A stretch of 64,000 nt of DNA from NCBI GenBank assembly GCA_900321655.1, contig ONWU01000006.1:1-64000 (forward strand), read 5' to 3'. Positions 40,060-48,288 of this stretch are shown in pieces (within the stretch, counting starts at the first letter, position 1; each line of letters begins with the position of its first letter). The translations under genes and the position numbers were made by a program. The notes under the pieces were generated by a model, which made no database searches, was not told the DNA's origin, and was given only the letters and a program-made list of their open reading frames with translations. This DNA is from an uncultured Bacteroidales bacterium (lineage in GTDB: Bacteria; Bacteroidota; Bacteroidia; Bacteroidales; UBA932).

Positions 40060-40383
40060 ATGAATTTCAACGGAATCATTATAGGCGCCGCCGTTTTCCT
40101 GAGCATTGGCATCTGCCATCCGCTGGTGATCAAGATGGAGTACTGCTGGGGCAGGAAGAGCTGGTGGGTCTGGCTGGTGGCCGGACTGCTGTTCTGCGGA
40201 CTTTCCCTGCTGGTGGACAATGACATCCTGTCCATCATCATCGGCGGCTTTGCTTTCTGCTGCCTCTGGGGCATCCACGAGATGTTCCTGCAGGAAAAGA
40301 GGGTCCTTCGGGGATGGTTCCCCGAAAACCCCAGGAGACACGAATACTATGAGGCCCGTCGGCGCCTCCTTCATTTAAAATAG
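40060..40383 (+). CDS. DUF4491 membrane protein
   Basis: This 107-residue protein starts MNFNGIIIGAAVFLSIGICHP and has three membrane segments, then a conserved end GIHEMFLQEKRVLRGWFPEN. The IKMEYCWG...WWVWLVAG centre matches DUF4491, a Bacteroidales family of unknown role. It is 9 bases before the first glutathione peroxidase, so they may be co-transcribed. Confidence 0.88.
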   Translation: MNFNGIIIGAAVFLSIGICHPLVIKMEYCWGRKSWWVWLVAGLLFCGLSLLVDNDILSIIIGGFAFCCLWGIHEMFLQEKRVLRGWFPENPRRHEYYEARRRLLHLK

Positions 40384-40392
40384 CCCGCCCTT

Positions 40393-40998
40393 ATGAAAAA
40401 GACTCTCATTACCCTTCTGGCTGCCCTCTGCACCCTTGCCTGCGGAAGCAACGAACCCACCATTTATCCGTACACGGCCGTCTCCAATTCCGGAGAGACG
40501 GTGAACTTTTCCGACTACAAGGGAAAGGTGCTCCTGATTGTGAATACCGCCTCCAAGTGCGGCTTCACCCCGCAGTACGACGGCCTGGAGGCCCTGTACA
40601 AGAAGTACCAGGACAAGGGTTTTGTTGTTATAGGCTTCCCCTGCGACCAGTTTGGTAACCAGGAGCCCGGCTCTGACGAGCAGATCGAGGAGTTTTGCCG
40701 CCTCAACTTTGGCGTGACCTTCCCGCTGATGGCCAAGTCTGACGTGAACGGAGAAAACGCGAACGAAGTGTTCAAGTTCCTCTACGGACAGAAGGCCTTC
40801 CAGGGTTTTGGAGACAGCAACCGCGGCAAGTATATGGATGGCGTCCTTTCCCGCCGGGATCCGGATTACGCCTCCAACCCGGACATCAAATGGAACTTCA
40901 CCAAGTTCCTCATTGACCGCAAAGGCCACGTGGTAACCCGCTACGAGCCGGTGGTCTATCCCCAGGACATTGAGGCCGATATCGAAGCCCTCCTTTAA
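40393..40998 (+). CDS. glutathione peroxidase family lipoprotein
   Basis: This 201-residue thiol peroxidase has a lipoprotein signal (MKKTLITLLAALCTLAC). The active-site block NTASKCGFTPQYDGLE places the peroxidatic Cys at residue 56; GFPCDQFGNQEP and WNFTKFLID (Trp and Asn of the catalytic tetrad) are present. It uses Cys, not selenocysteine, and is probably thioredoxin-dependent. It would remove peroxides in the periplasm, while its paralogue at 41820 has no signal and works in the cytoplasm. Confidence 0.93.
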   Translation: MKKTLITLLAALCTLACGSNEPTIYPYTAVSNSGETVNFSDYKGKVLLIVNTASKCGFTPQYDGLEALYKKYQDKGFVVIGFPCDQFGNQEPGSDEQIEEFCRLNFGVTFPLMAKSDVNGENANEVFKFLYGQKAFQGFGDSNRGKYMDGVLSRRDPDYASNPDIKWNFTKFLIDRKGHVVTRYEPVVYPQDIEADIEALL

Positions 40999-41036
40999 AA
41001 ATCCCCATAAATAGGGATTTCACAGTTTGACTTAAC

Positions 41037-41086
41037 AGGATAACTTTGCAAACAGAATTAGTGACTGTTTGGTTTAAAGTTATCCT
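41037..41086. repeat. 50-bp inverted repeat around a -7 box
   Basis: AGGATAACTTT (41037-41047) and AAAGTTATCCT (41076-41086) are perfect 11-bp arms; inside them AAACAG and CTGTTT form a second pair. The left arm contains the TAACTTTG box of the candidate small RNA. Confidence 0.6.
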
Positions 41087-41141
41087 TTTATATTGTTGTT
41101 GTAGCGATTCCCTGCCTTCCGGGCCGGGAATCGCTTTTTTT
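41050..41141 (+). ncRNA. candidate small RNA
   Basis: A TAACTTTG box at 41041-41048 could start a transcript near 41050 that ends at the strong terminator 41103-41141. The RNA would be about 90 bases, with a 5' hairpin of AAACAG and CTGTTT (41050-41070). The region has no coding frame of note. The whole lies within the 363-base gap between the two stress-gene groups. Confidence 0.4.
41103..41141 (+). terminator. strong Rho-independent terminator
   Basis: AGCGATTCCC and GGGAATCGCT form a perfect 10-bp stem with a 13-base loop, followed by seven T. It ends either the small RNA or the peroxidase transcript. A weaker stem (AAATCCC/GGGATTT, 40999-41020) directly follows the peroxidase stop. Confidence 0.85.
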
Positions 41142-41205
41142 ACCGGTTTTCTGTTTCGTTTCCCAGCCTCTATGGTGTACACATGCGGGCATGTAGCTCT
41201 TGCGC

Positions 41206-41226
41206 TGTACATACCCGGTATGTACA
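41206..41226. promoter_or_regulatory. perfect 21-bp palindrome of the GTACATACC family (copy 2)
   Basis: TGTACATACC and GGTATGTACA are perfect 10-bp arms around one C. A weaker relative (ACATGC-GG-GCATGT) lies at 41181-41194. The centre is 78 bases upstream of the ferritin-like operon -7 box. Confidence 0.55.
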
Positions 41227-41264
41227 ACCCTGGAATAATCGCTATTTTTTCACTTTTTTTCGAA

Positions 41265-41314
41265 ATATCGCTTGCGATATAAAAAAATTATCGTACCTTT
41301 GCATCGTGAACGAT
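41265..41314. promoter_or_regulatory. promoter and two palindromic operators of the ferritin-like/peroxidase/MarR operon
   Basis: The promoter is TTG (41272-41274), 19 bases, TACCTTTG (41294-41301). ATATCGC-TT-GCGATAT (41265-41280) is centred on the -33 TTG, and ATCGT-GA-ACGAT (41303-41314) lies on the expected start of transcription. Both share the CGAT core. The MarR-type protein encoded as the last gene of the operon is the obvious candidate binder. Confidence 0.65.
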
Positions 41315-41361
41315 ATAAATAAACTATAGAAATAAACGTCAAACATTTAAAACTAAATACT

Positions 41362-41817
41362 ATGGACAAGAACAAATCCATCCAGGCCCTTCAGGCCTAC
41401 GCAACCGGCCTCGCCGCCCAGTCCCTCCAGCACAAAACGGAATCCAAGATCTTCGCAGACCAGGGATATACCAAACTGGGTGAAAAATATGCAGAACACG
41501 CCGCCGAAGAAATGGGCTGGGTAGACCAGTTCATCCAGCGCATCCTGGACCTGGGCGGTACGCCGCAGGTACTGGCCGCTCCGGCTATGCCCGTCTTTAC
41601 CGACCCCGTGGACTACATCAAGGCAGACCTCGCCGTCTCCCACGAGCAGGTTCCCGTGCTGCAGCAGTGCGTGATGTCCCTGGAAGAAGACTTCAAGACT
41701 TATGATATTATGAGAGCCTACGCCCTGGACGAGGAAGAGGATATGCTCTGGAGCGAGCAGCAGCTTGCCCTCATCGAGAAGATCGGCTATCAGAACTGGT
41801 TAATCAAACAACTCTAA
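41362..41817 (+). CDS. bacterioferritin-like ferritin-family protein
   Basis: This 151-residue four-helix protein has the bacterioferritin-like pattern: YAEHAAEEMGWVDQFIQRIL followed by LGGTPQ at the helix two end, and EEEDMLWSEQQLALIEKIGY with a QNWL tail at the end. Some Glu/His ligands of the di-iron centre appear in place, but the full set was not confirmed. It may store iron or protect against peroxide. It is first in an operon with a peroxidase and a MarR regulator, which supports an oxidative-stress role. Confidence 0.82.
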   Translation: MDKNKSIQALQAYATGLAAQSLQHKTESKIFADQGYTKLGEKYAEHAAEEMGWVDQFIQRILDLGGTPQVLAAPAMPVFTDPVDYIKADLAVSHEQVPVLQQCVMSLEEDFKTYDIMRAYALDEEEDMLWSEQQLALIEKIGYQNWLIKQL

Positions 41818-41819
41818 TA

Positions 41820-42362
41820 ATGGCAAAGATTTACGATTTTAAGGCCCAGGACAACAAGGGCCGGGACTTTGACTTCGCCGCCTGTGAAGGAAAAGTGCTC
41901 CTGATTGTCAACACCGCTTCCAAGTGTGGCTTCACCCCCCAGTACGACGGTCTGGAAGCCCTGTACCAGAAATACAAAGACAAAGGCCTGGTGGTGATCG
42001 GTTTCCCCTGCGACCAGTTCGGAGGCCAGGAACCCGGTTCGGATGAGCAGATTGCCGAATTCTGTCGCATCAACCACGGGGTCACCTTCCCCCTGATGCA
42101 GAAATCCGACGTGAACGGGGAAAACGAGAATCCGGTATTCGCCTACCTCAAGGAAGCGGCCCCCAGCGAGGAATACAAGGGACTGAAGGCCAAAGCGGCC
42201 CACGCTATGCTCAAGGGCATCAGCAAGAGTGCCAAGAAAGACAGCGACATCCTCTGGAACTTTACCAAGTTCCTGGTGAACCGGGATGGCACGGTGATCA
42301 AGCGCTATGCTCCCGTGGCGGAGCCCGAGTCCTTTGAGAAGGACATCGAAACCATGCTGTAA
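41820..42362 (+). CDS. glutathione peroxidase family protein (cytoplasmic)
   Basis: This 180-residue thiol peroxidase lacks a signal peptide. The peroxidatic Cys36 lies in NTASKCGFTPQYDGLE, and GFPCDQFGGQEP and WNFTKFLVN complete the tetrad. Much of the core is identical to the exported paralogue at 40393, pointing to a local duplication with one copy gaining a signal. It begins 2 bases after the ferritin-like gene and shares one base with the MarR gene start. Confidence 0.93.
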   Translation: MAKIYDFKAQDNKGRDFDFAACEGKVLLIVNTASKCGFTPQYDGLEALYQKYKDKGLVVIGFPCDQFGGQEPGSDEQIAEFCRINHGVTFPLMQKSDVNGENENPVFAYLKEAAPSEEYKGLKAKAAHAMLKGISKSAKKDSDILWNFTKFLVNRDGTVIKRYAPVAEPESFEKDIETML

Positions 42363-42802
42363 TGGACGAACGGTTCAAACTGGACAATCAGCTCTGTTTC
42401 AGGCTGTACAGTGCCTCGCGCCTGATGACGCAGGCGTACACGCCCCTGCTTTCAGAGCACGGACTCACCTACCCACAGTACCTCGTCCTGATGGTACTGT
42501 GGGAAAAGGATGAGCAGCCGGTCAACGACATCGCAAAACGGCTTCTGCTGGAAACCAACACCGTCACTCCCCTTCTCAAGAGGATGGAGGCCGAAGGGTT
42601 TGTCACCCGGAGCCGCGGCCGGGAAGATGCCCGGCAAATCATTGTACGGCTCACCCAAAAGGGAGTGGACCTCCAGAAACAGCTCACCGACGTGCCGGAG
42701 GCCATGGCCTGCGCCACCCTTTGTGAAAGCGTGAACGAAAGCAATATCCTCCAGCTTTTCGGGATGCTGGACGGAATTATCCGTCAACTGCAAAAAAAAT
42801 AA
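42362..42802 (+). CDS. MarR family transcriptional regulator
   Basis: This 146-residue winged-helix protein shows PLLSEHGLTYPQYLVLMVLW, the recognition region DIAKRLLLETNTVTPLLKRM and the wing TRSRGREDARQIIVRLT, in the standard MarR order. An OhrR-type sensory Cys is present as Cys11 region (NQLCFRLYSASR), which resembles OhrR and suggests peroxide sensing. It overlaps the peroxidase stop by one base. It probably represses its own operon through the CGAT palindromes at 41265-41314. Confidence 0.92.
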   Translation: MDERFKLDNQLCFRLYSASRLMTQAYTPLLSEHGLTYPQYLVLMVLWEKDEQPVNDIAKRLLLETNTVTPLLKRMEAEGFVTRSRGREDARQIIVRLTQKGVDLQKQLTDVPEAMACATLCESVNESNILQLFGMLDGIIRQLQKK

Positions 42803-42803
42803 C

Positions 42804-42811
42804 TACCTTTG
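42804..42811 (+). promoter_or_regulatory. -7 box of the DUF1295-symporter-nhaC operon
   Basis: TACCTTTG, exact TAnnTTTG, directly after the MarR stop and 38 bases before the start at 42850. Confidence 0.55.
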
Positions 42812-42849
42812 CAGATATTTATTTGTATTCCTAAAAACCCAGACCTTTT

Positions 42850-43800
42850 ATGAAGAAGATGAACCTCCCGCTGATTGCCACCCTTCTGGTGCTCTCGGTG
42901 GTTGTATGTCCTTTCCTGTACCTTCGCGTGGGCCCCGCCCTGGATGCCGCTCAGCTGGACACCCTGAAAACCCTTGGAATGATTGCCGGCTGCAGCGCCC
43001 TCTACTGCTTTGTAGTGGGAGAGCTCACGGGCAACAACTCCCAGATGGATAAACTCTGGAGCCTTCTCCCCATCGCCTACACCTGGATCATCGCCATAGA
43101 CGGCGGTTTCAAGACCCGCCTGGTGGTGATGGCGGTTCTGGCCACGCTCTGGGGAGCCCGCCTCACCATGAACTTTGCCCGGAAGGGAGCCTACAAGCTC
43201 AAGTTCTGGGAAGGAGAGGAAGACTACCGCTGGAGCGTAGTGAGGAACGGCGCCCCGTTCAAAGGCAACCGCCTGGGCTGGATGCTCTTCGACCTCTTTT
43301 TCATCTCCATCTACCAGAATGCCCTGGTGCTGATGACCACTTTCCCCGCCCTGGTGAGCATGAACTCCACCGCTCCTTTCGGCTGGGTGGATGCACTGGC
43401 CACGGCCCTGATGTTCGGCTTCATCCTCTATGAGACCATCGCCGATGAGCAGCAGTGGGCCTTCCAGACCAAAAAGTGGGCGATGATCAAATCCGGCCAG
43501 TCCCTGGAGGAACTTCCTTCCCCCTACAACCTGGGCTTCAACACCAACGGCCTGTGGAGCATCAGCCGCCATCCCAATTATTTTGCCGAGCAGTCCATCT
43601 GGATCAGCTTCTATATCTTCTCCATCGGCGCCGGCATCGGCCTTTTCAACTGGAGCATCATCGGCTGCCTGCTGCTGGTTGTTCTGTTCCTGGGAAGTTC
43701 GGCCCTGGCCGAAGAGATCAGCGGTGGCAAATATCCTCTCTATCAGGAATATTGCCAGAGCGTTTCCCGTTTCCTGCCCGGTAAAAAATACGTGCGATGA
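42850..43800 (+). CDS. DUF1295 (steroid 5-alpha-reductase-like) membrane protein
   Basis: This 316-residue protein has about eight membrane segments and the C-terminal signature GLWSISRHPNYFAEQSIW of the DUF1295/isoprenylcysteine methyltransferase-steroid reductase superfamily. MDKLWSLLP and WGARLTMNFARKG are also typical. These enzymes reduce or methylate lipid-like substrates using NADPH or SAM. Its stop overlaps the start of the bile-acid-symporter-family gene, which may hint at a steroid- or lipid-like substrate. Confidence 0.88.
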   Translation: MKKMNLPLIATLLVLSVVVCPFLYLRVGPALDAAQLDTLKTLGMIAGCSALYCFVVGELTGNNSQMDKLWSLLPIAYTWIIAIDGGFKTRLVVMAVLATLWGARLTMNFARKGAYKLKFWEGEEDYRWSVVRNGAPFKGNRLGWMLFDLFFISIYQNALVLMTTFPALVSMNSTAPFGWVDALATALMFGFILYETIADEQQWAFQTKKWAMIKSGQSLEELPSPYNLGFNTNGLWSISRHPNYFAEQSIWISFYIFSIGAGIGLFNWSIIGCLLLVVLFLGSSALAEEISGGKYPLYQEYCQSVSRFLPGKKYVR

Positions 43801-44642
43801 ACACTATCTGGATTGTCATTCCCATCCTTACAGTCCTGATGTTTGACCTGGGCCTTACGCTCCGGGTCAAAGATTTTTATATGGTGGTAACCCGTCCCAA
43901 GGCCTTTTTCGTGGCCCTCTGCGGGCAAATCATCCTGCTGCCCCTCATCGCCCTGGGACTGGGCTGGGCCTTCAGCCTCACGCCGGTGTTCTTTATCGGC
44001 CTGATGCTCATCGCCTGCTCTCCGGGAGGCAGTTCTTCCAATATTTTCTCCAAACTGGCAGGGGGTGACGTGGCCCTTTCCGTCACCCTCACGGCTATGA
44101 GCAGCCTCCTGACGCTCATCACCCTTCCCATCGTGATGGGCTGGGTAACAGCGGCTTCCGGGGCTGAGGTGGGCATCACCCTCCCGGTGGGGAACCTCCT
44201 CAAGCAGAACCTTCTGCTGATGCTGCTGCCGGTGGTTATCGGCCTGCTGATTAACCAGTTCTTTCCCAAGGCGGCCCAGGCCATCGACAAGGTGCTTTCC
44301 AAGGCGGCTTTCCCTGCCCTGATGCTGCTGGTCACCATCTTCTTTACCCAGCACTACCGCACCATCTTCGCCCACATAGGCCGGCTGGGCCTGTGCGTAA
44401 CGGCCCTCATCCTGCTGGCCATCGGCTGCGCCTCGCTGCTTTCCCGCCTCTTTGGCATCACCGGCCGGGAGCGCCGCACCGTGAACATTGAAGTGGGCAT
44501 GCAGAATGCCGCCCAGGCCATTGCCCTGGCCACCAGCCCCTTCGTGTTCAACAACCAGGAAATGGCCATTCCCGCCATCCTGTACTCCCTGATGATGAAC
44601 GTGGTGCTGCTCACATACGTGGCCATAGTCAAGAAGAAATGA
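43797..44642 (+). CDS. bile acid:sodium symporter family (BASS) transporter
   Basis: This 281-residue carrier has about nine membrane segments and the family motifs CSPGGSSSNIFSKLAGGDVALS in the core and EVGMQNAAQAIALAT near the end, which form the Na+ and substrate sites. Bacterial BASS proteins move bile acids, pantoate or other organic anions, so the name does not fix the substrate. It overlaps DUF1295 and nhaC by ATGA on each side, so the three are tightly coupled. Confidence 0.9.
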   Translation: MNTIWIVIPILTVLMFDLGLTLRVKDFYMVVTRPKAFFVALCGQIILLPLIALGLGWAFSLTPVFFIGLMLIACSPGGSSSNIFSKLAGGDVALSVTLTAMSSLLTLITLPIVMGWVTAASGAEVGITLPVGNLLKQNLLLMLLPVVIGLLINQFFPKAAQAIDKVLSKAAFPALMLLVTIFFTQHYRTIFAHIGRLGLCVTALILLAIGCASLLSRLFGITGRERRTVNIEVGMQNAAQAIALATSPFVFNNQEMAIPAILYSLMMNVVLLTYVAIVKKK

Positions 44643-46084
44643 CAGACAGACAAAGGACGCTGATTGCGCTCATCCCGATGGGCGTAGTGGTAATGCTGCT
44701 GGCCACCACCATCGTCATCTGGGGGGCGGATTCCATAGCAGGATCTTCCCAGGTGGCCCTTCTGGTGGGAGCCGGCGTTTGTATGGCGCTTTCCACCTGG
44801 CTGTACAAAACGCCCTGGAAGGCGTTTGAAAAAGCCATTATGGAGAACATAGGAGAGGTGGCCATCGCCATCCTCATCCTCTTTATGATTGGCGCCATCT
44901 CCGGCACGTGGACGGCCAGCGGCGTGGTTCCCGCCTTCATCTACTACGGCCTCAAGATCATCAGCCCCAAGGTTTTCCTGCTCACGGCCTGCGCCCTCTG
45001 CGCCATCGTTTCCGTGATGACGGGCTCTTCCTGGAGCACCATCGCCACGGTGGGCGTAGCCCTGCTGGGAATCGGCCGGGCCGAAGGCTTTTCAGACGCA
45101 ATGACGGCCGGTGCCATCATCTCCGGCGCCTACTTCGGAGACAAGATCTCTCCCCTGTCGGACACCACCGTGCTGGCCTCCTCCGTCAACAAAGTGGACC
45201 TTTTCGTGCACATCCGCTATATGATGCTCACCACGGTCCCCTCCTTTGTCATCACCCTCATTATCTTCACCATCCTGGGCCTTACCCACGGCGGAGGATC
45301 GGGAGATGAGATGAAAGTGTACAGCTCCGTCCTTTCCTCCACCTTCCACATCACGCCCTGGATTATGGTGGTTCCGGCCTTTACGGGATACCTCATATGG
45401 CGCCGCAAGCCCGCGGTGCTGGTGCTTTCCCTGTCGGCCCTGGCCGCCGCCATCGCCGCCATCTTCCTGCAGCCTGACATCATCAAATCCATTGGTTCCG
45501 GCGTCACGGAAGGAAGCAATGCCCGGGTGTATTTTGCCGGCATCATAGAAAGCATCTACAACTCGGTTTCCATCGAAACCGGGAATGCCGATGTGAACCA
45601 GCTGGTTTCCAGCCGGGGAATGGTGGGAATGATGAATACGGTGTTCCTCATCCTTTGCGCGATGTGCTTCGGAGCCAGTATGAAGGCCAGCGGAATGATA
45701 GCGGACCTGGCCCGCATCATGGCCCCGCTCACCCGCACCCGCACAGGCCTTGTGACCTCTACGGTGGTTACGGGAACCGGCATGGTGGGTATGGTTTCGG
45801 ACCAGTACCTCGCCATCATCCTCACTTCCAACCTATACCGGGATACCTATGAAAAGGAAGGCTACGAGCCGCGCCTTCTGAGCCGCAGCGTGGAGGATTC
45901 CGCCACGGTAACCTCTCCCCTTTTCCCCTGGAGCAGCTGCGGGATGACGCAGGCCACCATCCTGTCCGTCCCCACGCTGGTTTACGCCCCTTTCAGCTTT
46001 TTTAATCTCCTCTCCCCTATGATGTCTATCCTGATGGCCATCATCGGCTGGAAAATCATCAGAAGAAAGCAGGAAAAGTCCTAA
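44639..46084 (+). CDS. nhaC: Na+/H+ antiporter NhaC
   Basis: This 481-residue antiporter has about twelve membrane segments and NhaC-type motifs: GSSWSTIATVGVALLGIG, SGAYFGDKISPLSDTTVLAS and, in the second half, GTGMVGMVSDQYLAIIL and SVEDSATVTSPLFPWSSCG. It exports Na+ in exchange for H+. Coupled to a Na+-driven symporter it would restore the sodium gradient. Confidence 0.93.
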   Translation: MTDRQRTLIALIPMGVVVMLLATTIVIWGADSIAGSSQVALLVGAGVCMALSTWLYKTPWKAFEKAIMENIGEVAIAILILFMIGAISGTWTASGVVPAFIYYGLKIISPKVFLLTACALCAIVSVMTGSSWSTIATVGVALLGIGRAEGFSDAMTAGAIISGAYFGDKISPLSDTTVLASSVNKVDLFVHIRYMMLTTVPSFVITLIIFTILGLTHGGGSGDEMKVYSSVLSSTFHITPWIMVVPAFTGYLIWRRKPAVLVLSLSALAAAIAAIFLQPDIIKSIGSGVTEGSNARVYFAGIIESIYNSVSIETGNADVNQLVSSRGMVGMMNTVFLILCAMCFGASMKASGMIADLARIMAPLTRTRTGLVTSTVVTGTGMVGMVSDQYLAIILTSNLYRDTYEKEGYEPRLLSRSVEDSATVTSPLFPWSSCGMTQATILSVPTLVYAPFSFFNLLSPMMSILMAIIGWKIIRRKQEKS

Positions 46085-46119
46085 CAAAGGGTTCGTTTGT
46101 TATAAATAATCTGCTCCCT

Positions 46120-46143
46120 TTTGCGGATATTTGCACCCGCAAA
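46120..46143. promoter_or_regulatory. inverted repeat at the start of the TonB receptor gene
   Basis: TTTGCGG and CCGCAAA are perfect 7-bp arms around ten bases; the right arm ends on the A of the start codon. The loop contains a GATATTTG box, one base off the -7 consensus. Either a repressor site or an RNA fold affecting initiation. Confidence 0.45.
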
Positions 46144-48284
46144 TGACAGGAGCATTTTTCATATCCCTTGCCCTCCTCTCGTCCCCGGTGGTGACGGATA
46201 CGCTGCAGGAGTCCCGCGTGACTGCGCTCAAAGAAGGCATTCCCACGGCCCGCCTGGCCTCGTCCGTTACGGTCCTCGGCGCTTCCGTGATCCAGAAGAC
46301 AGGGACCTATCGGCCCGGCCAGCTTTCCGCGATGGTACCGGGGCTTTACATCCCGGATTACGGAGCCTCCCTCACCTCCACCATCTATCTCCGGGGACTG
46401 GGTTCCCGGATGGAGAACCCCGTGATGGGCCTCTATGTGGACGGCATTCCGGTTTTGGACAAAAACGCCTACGACTTTGACTGGGAGGCCGTGCAGGGTG
46501 CCACGCTCCTTCGCGGGCCTCAGGGAACCCTTTATGGCCGAAATGCGATGGGAGGCGTCCTTTCCCTCAGAACCTTGTCTCCTTCCGACGGGGCCCGGCC
46601 TTCTGCCCTGCTGGAATACGGAACGGCCAACACGGTGAGGGCGGCCGGCTTTTTTACGGCCGGAAACCACGCCTTCTCGGCCAGTTTCCGCCACACGGAC
46701 GGCTTTTTCCGGAATACCTTCAGCGGCGCCCTCTGCGACCCTTACAATGGTCTTTCCCTTCGCTGGAAATGGGAAAAGGGGAACTACAGCAACATCCTCA
46801 GCGCCAGCCTGTCCTCCGAAGGCGGCTTTGCCTACGGACAGGTGGTGGACGGCGTCCCTATGCCGGTAAACTACAACGACGAGGCCGGCTACCGCAGGCT
46901 TTCGGTGATCGAAGGCTTCCGGATGAAGCAGGAGCTGCCGCTCTTCGAGGTGGAAGGAACCGCTTCCCTGCAGCTGCTCGCCGATGATATGCAAATGGAC
47001 CAGGACTACACGGCCCGGCCGGTCTTTACCCTGCAGCAGACGCAGCTGAGCGGGGCGGTCACCGCGGAAGTGCTGGCCCGCCGAAAAGAAAAGGACGCCA
47101 TCTGGCATCCTGTAACGGGCTTTTTCACCTTCTACAAGCTCAACCGGCAGAAAGCCCCCGTCCACTTTAAACGGGTGGGCATCCAGGAGCTTATCCTGGA
47201 CAATGCCAACAAAAATATTCCTTCCGACATCGGCTACCTGTCCATTCCGGACGAGCAGATGCCCATTTACTCGGGCTTTCTCACCGGGTCCTGGAATGCG
47301 GCTCTTTTCCACCAGTCTGTCTTCCGGCTGGGCCGATGGACGCTCACCGCAGGCCTTCGCCTGGATTACGAGGGCGCCAGTATGGACTACGACTGCCTGG
47401 CGCAGCTGCACTACCAGTTTGTGCCCACGATGAAGGCGGCCAAACCGTTCGAAGTGCCCTACCGGGGGAATGTGACGCATCACTATTTCCAGGTGCTGCC
47501 GAAGGTATCGGCCCTTTTCGAGGCCACAGACCGTCTCCGCTTTTTTGGCACCGTCTCCAAGGGGTACCGCGCCGGAGGCTTCAACACGCAGATTTTCTCC
47601 GACATCCTCCAGTACCAGACGATGACGGCTCTGATGAAGGACCTGGGCGTCTACCTGGACAAGCCGATGGTGTCGGTAGTGGCCGGCAACACGGAATACA
47701 ACCCCGAGAAGGCCTGGAACTTCGAGGTGGGCGCCCGCTACGGAAAGGGAAATTTCCGGGCCGATGCCGCCCTCTACTGGATAGAAGTAAGGGACCAGCA
47801 GCTCACCGTCTTTCCCGAAGGAATGACCACGGGCCGGATGATGACCAACGCCGGCCGAAGCCGCAGCCTGGGGGCCGAGGGACAGCTTCTCTGGCAACCC
47901 GGTAACTGGCGCCTGCAGGCCTCCTACGCCTACTGCCACGCCTCGATGGAAGGGAAGGCGCTTCTTCCCTATGTGCCGGTCCACACGGTATTTGCCCTGG
48001 CCGGCTACCACTTTCCCATCGGGAAAACCGTCCTCAGCGCCGATGCCTCCCTCCGCGGAGCCGGTCCCTTCTGCTGGAACGAGGAAAACTCCCTCCGGGA
48101 GCCTTTCACCCTGCAGGCGGACGCCCGCATCGGCCTGTCTTACTCCCACATCGAGCTCTATGTGCGGGGCCAGAATCTGGTCGGCACCGCCACGCATTCC
48201 TTCTATTTCAAATCCATGGGGAATGAATTCCTGGCTCAGGGGAAACCCCGACAACTGATCATTGGTTTAACTTATAAATTCTAA
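46143..48284 (+). CDS. TonB-dependent receptor
   Basis: This 713-residue outer-membrane receptor has a short signal (MTGAFFISLALLSSPVVTD), a TonB-box-like segment near LQESRVTAL, a plug (LASSVTVLGASVIQKTG, YLRGLGSRMENPVMGLYVDG, ATLLRGPQGTLYGRNAMGGV) and a barrel ending LIIGLTYKF. PQGTLYGRNAMGG and YRAGGFNTQIF are typical of siderophore/vitamin-type receptors (FyuA/CirA-like), not SusC. The ligand is unknown. The ATG at 46143 gives the cleaner signal than 46131. A calycin-like lipoprotein follows 4 bases after its stop. Confidence 0.93.
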   Translation: MTGAFFISLALLSSPVVTDTLQESRVTALKEGIPTARLASSVTVLGASVIQKTGTYRPGQLSAMVPGLYIPDYGASLTSTIYLRGLGSRMENPVMGLYVDGIPVLDKNAYDFDWEAVQGATLLRGPQGTLYGRNAMGGVLSLRTLSPSDGARPSALLEYGTANTVRAAGFFTAGNHAFSASFRHTDGFFRNTFSGALCDPYNGLSLRWKWEKGNYSNILSASLSSEGGFAYGQVVDGVPMPVNYNDEAGYRRLSVIEGFRMKQELPLFEVEGTASLQLLADDMQMDQDYTARPVFTLQQTQLSGAVTAEVLARRKEKDAIWHPVTGFFTFYKLNRQKAPVHFKRVGIQELILDNANKNIPSDIGYLSIPDEQMPIYSGFLTGSWNAALFHQSVFRLGRWTLTAGLRLDYEGASMDYDCLAQLHYQFVPTMKAAKPFEVPYRGNVTHHYFQVLPKVSALFEATDRLRFFGTVSKGYRAGGFNTQIFSDILQYQTMTALMKDLGVYLDKPMVSVVAGNTEYNPEKAWNFEVGARYGKGNFRADAALYWIEVRDQQLTVFPEGMTTGRMMTNAGRSRSLGAEGQLLWQPGNWRLQASYAYCHASMEGKALLPYVPVHTVFALAGYHFPIGKTVLSADASLRGAGPFCWNEENSLREPFTLQADARIGLSYSHIELYVRGQNLVGTATHSFYFKSMGNEFLAQGKPRQLIIGLTYKF

Positions 48285-48288
48285 TCTT

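Noticed and set aside
46059-48254. Long minus-strand frame of 731 residues
   Set aside because: Antisense shadow of the TonB receptor at 46143, caused by GC-rich codon use.
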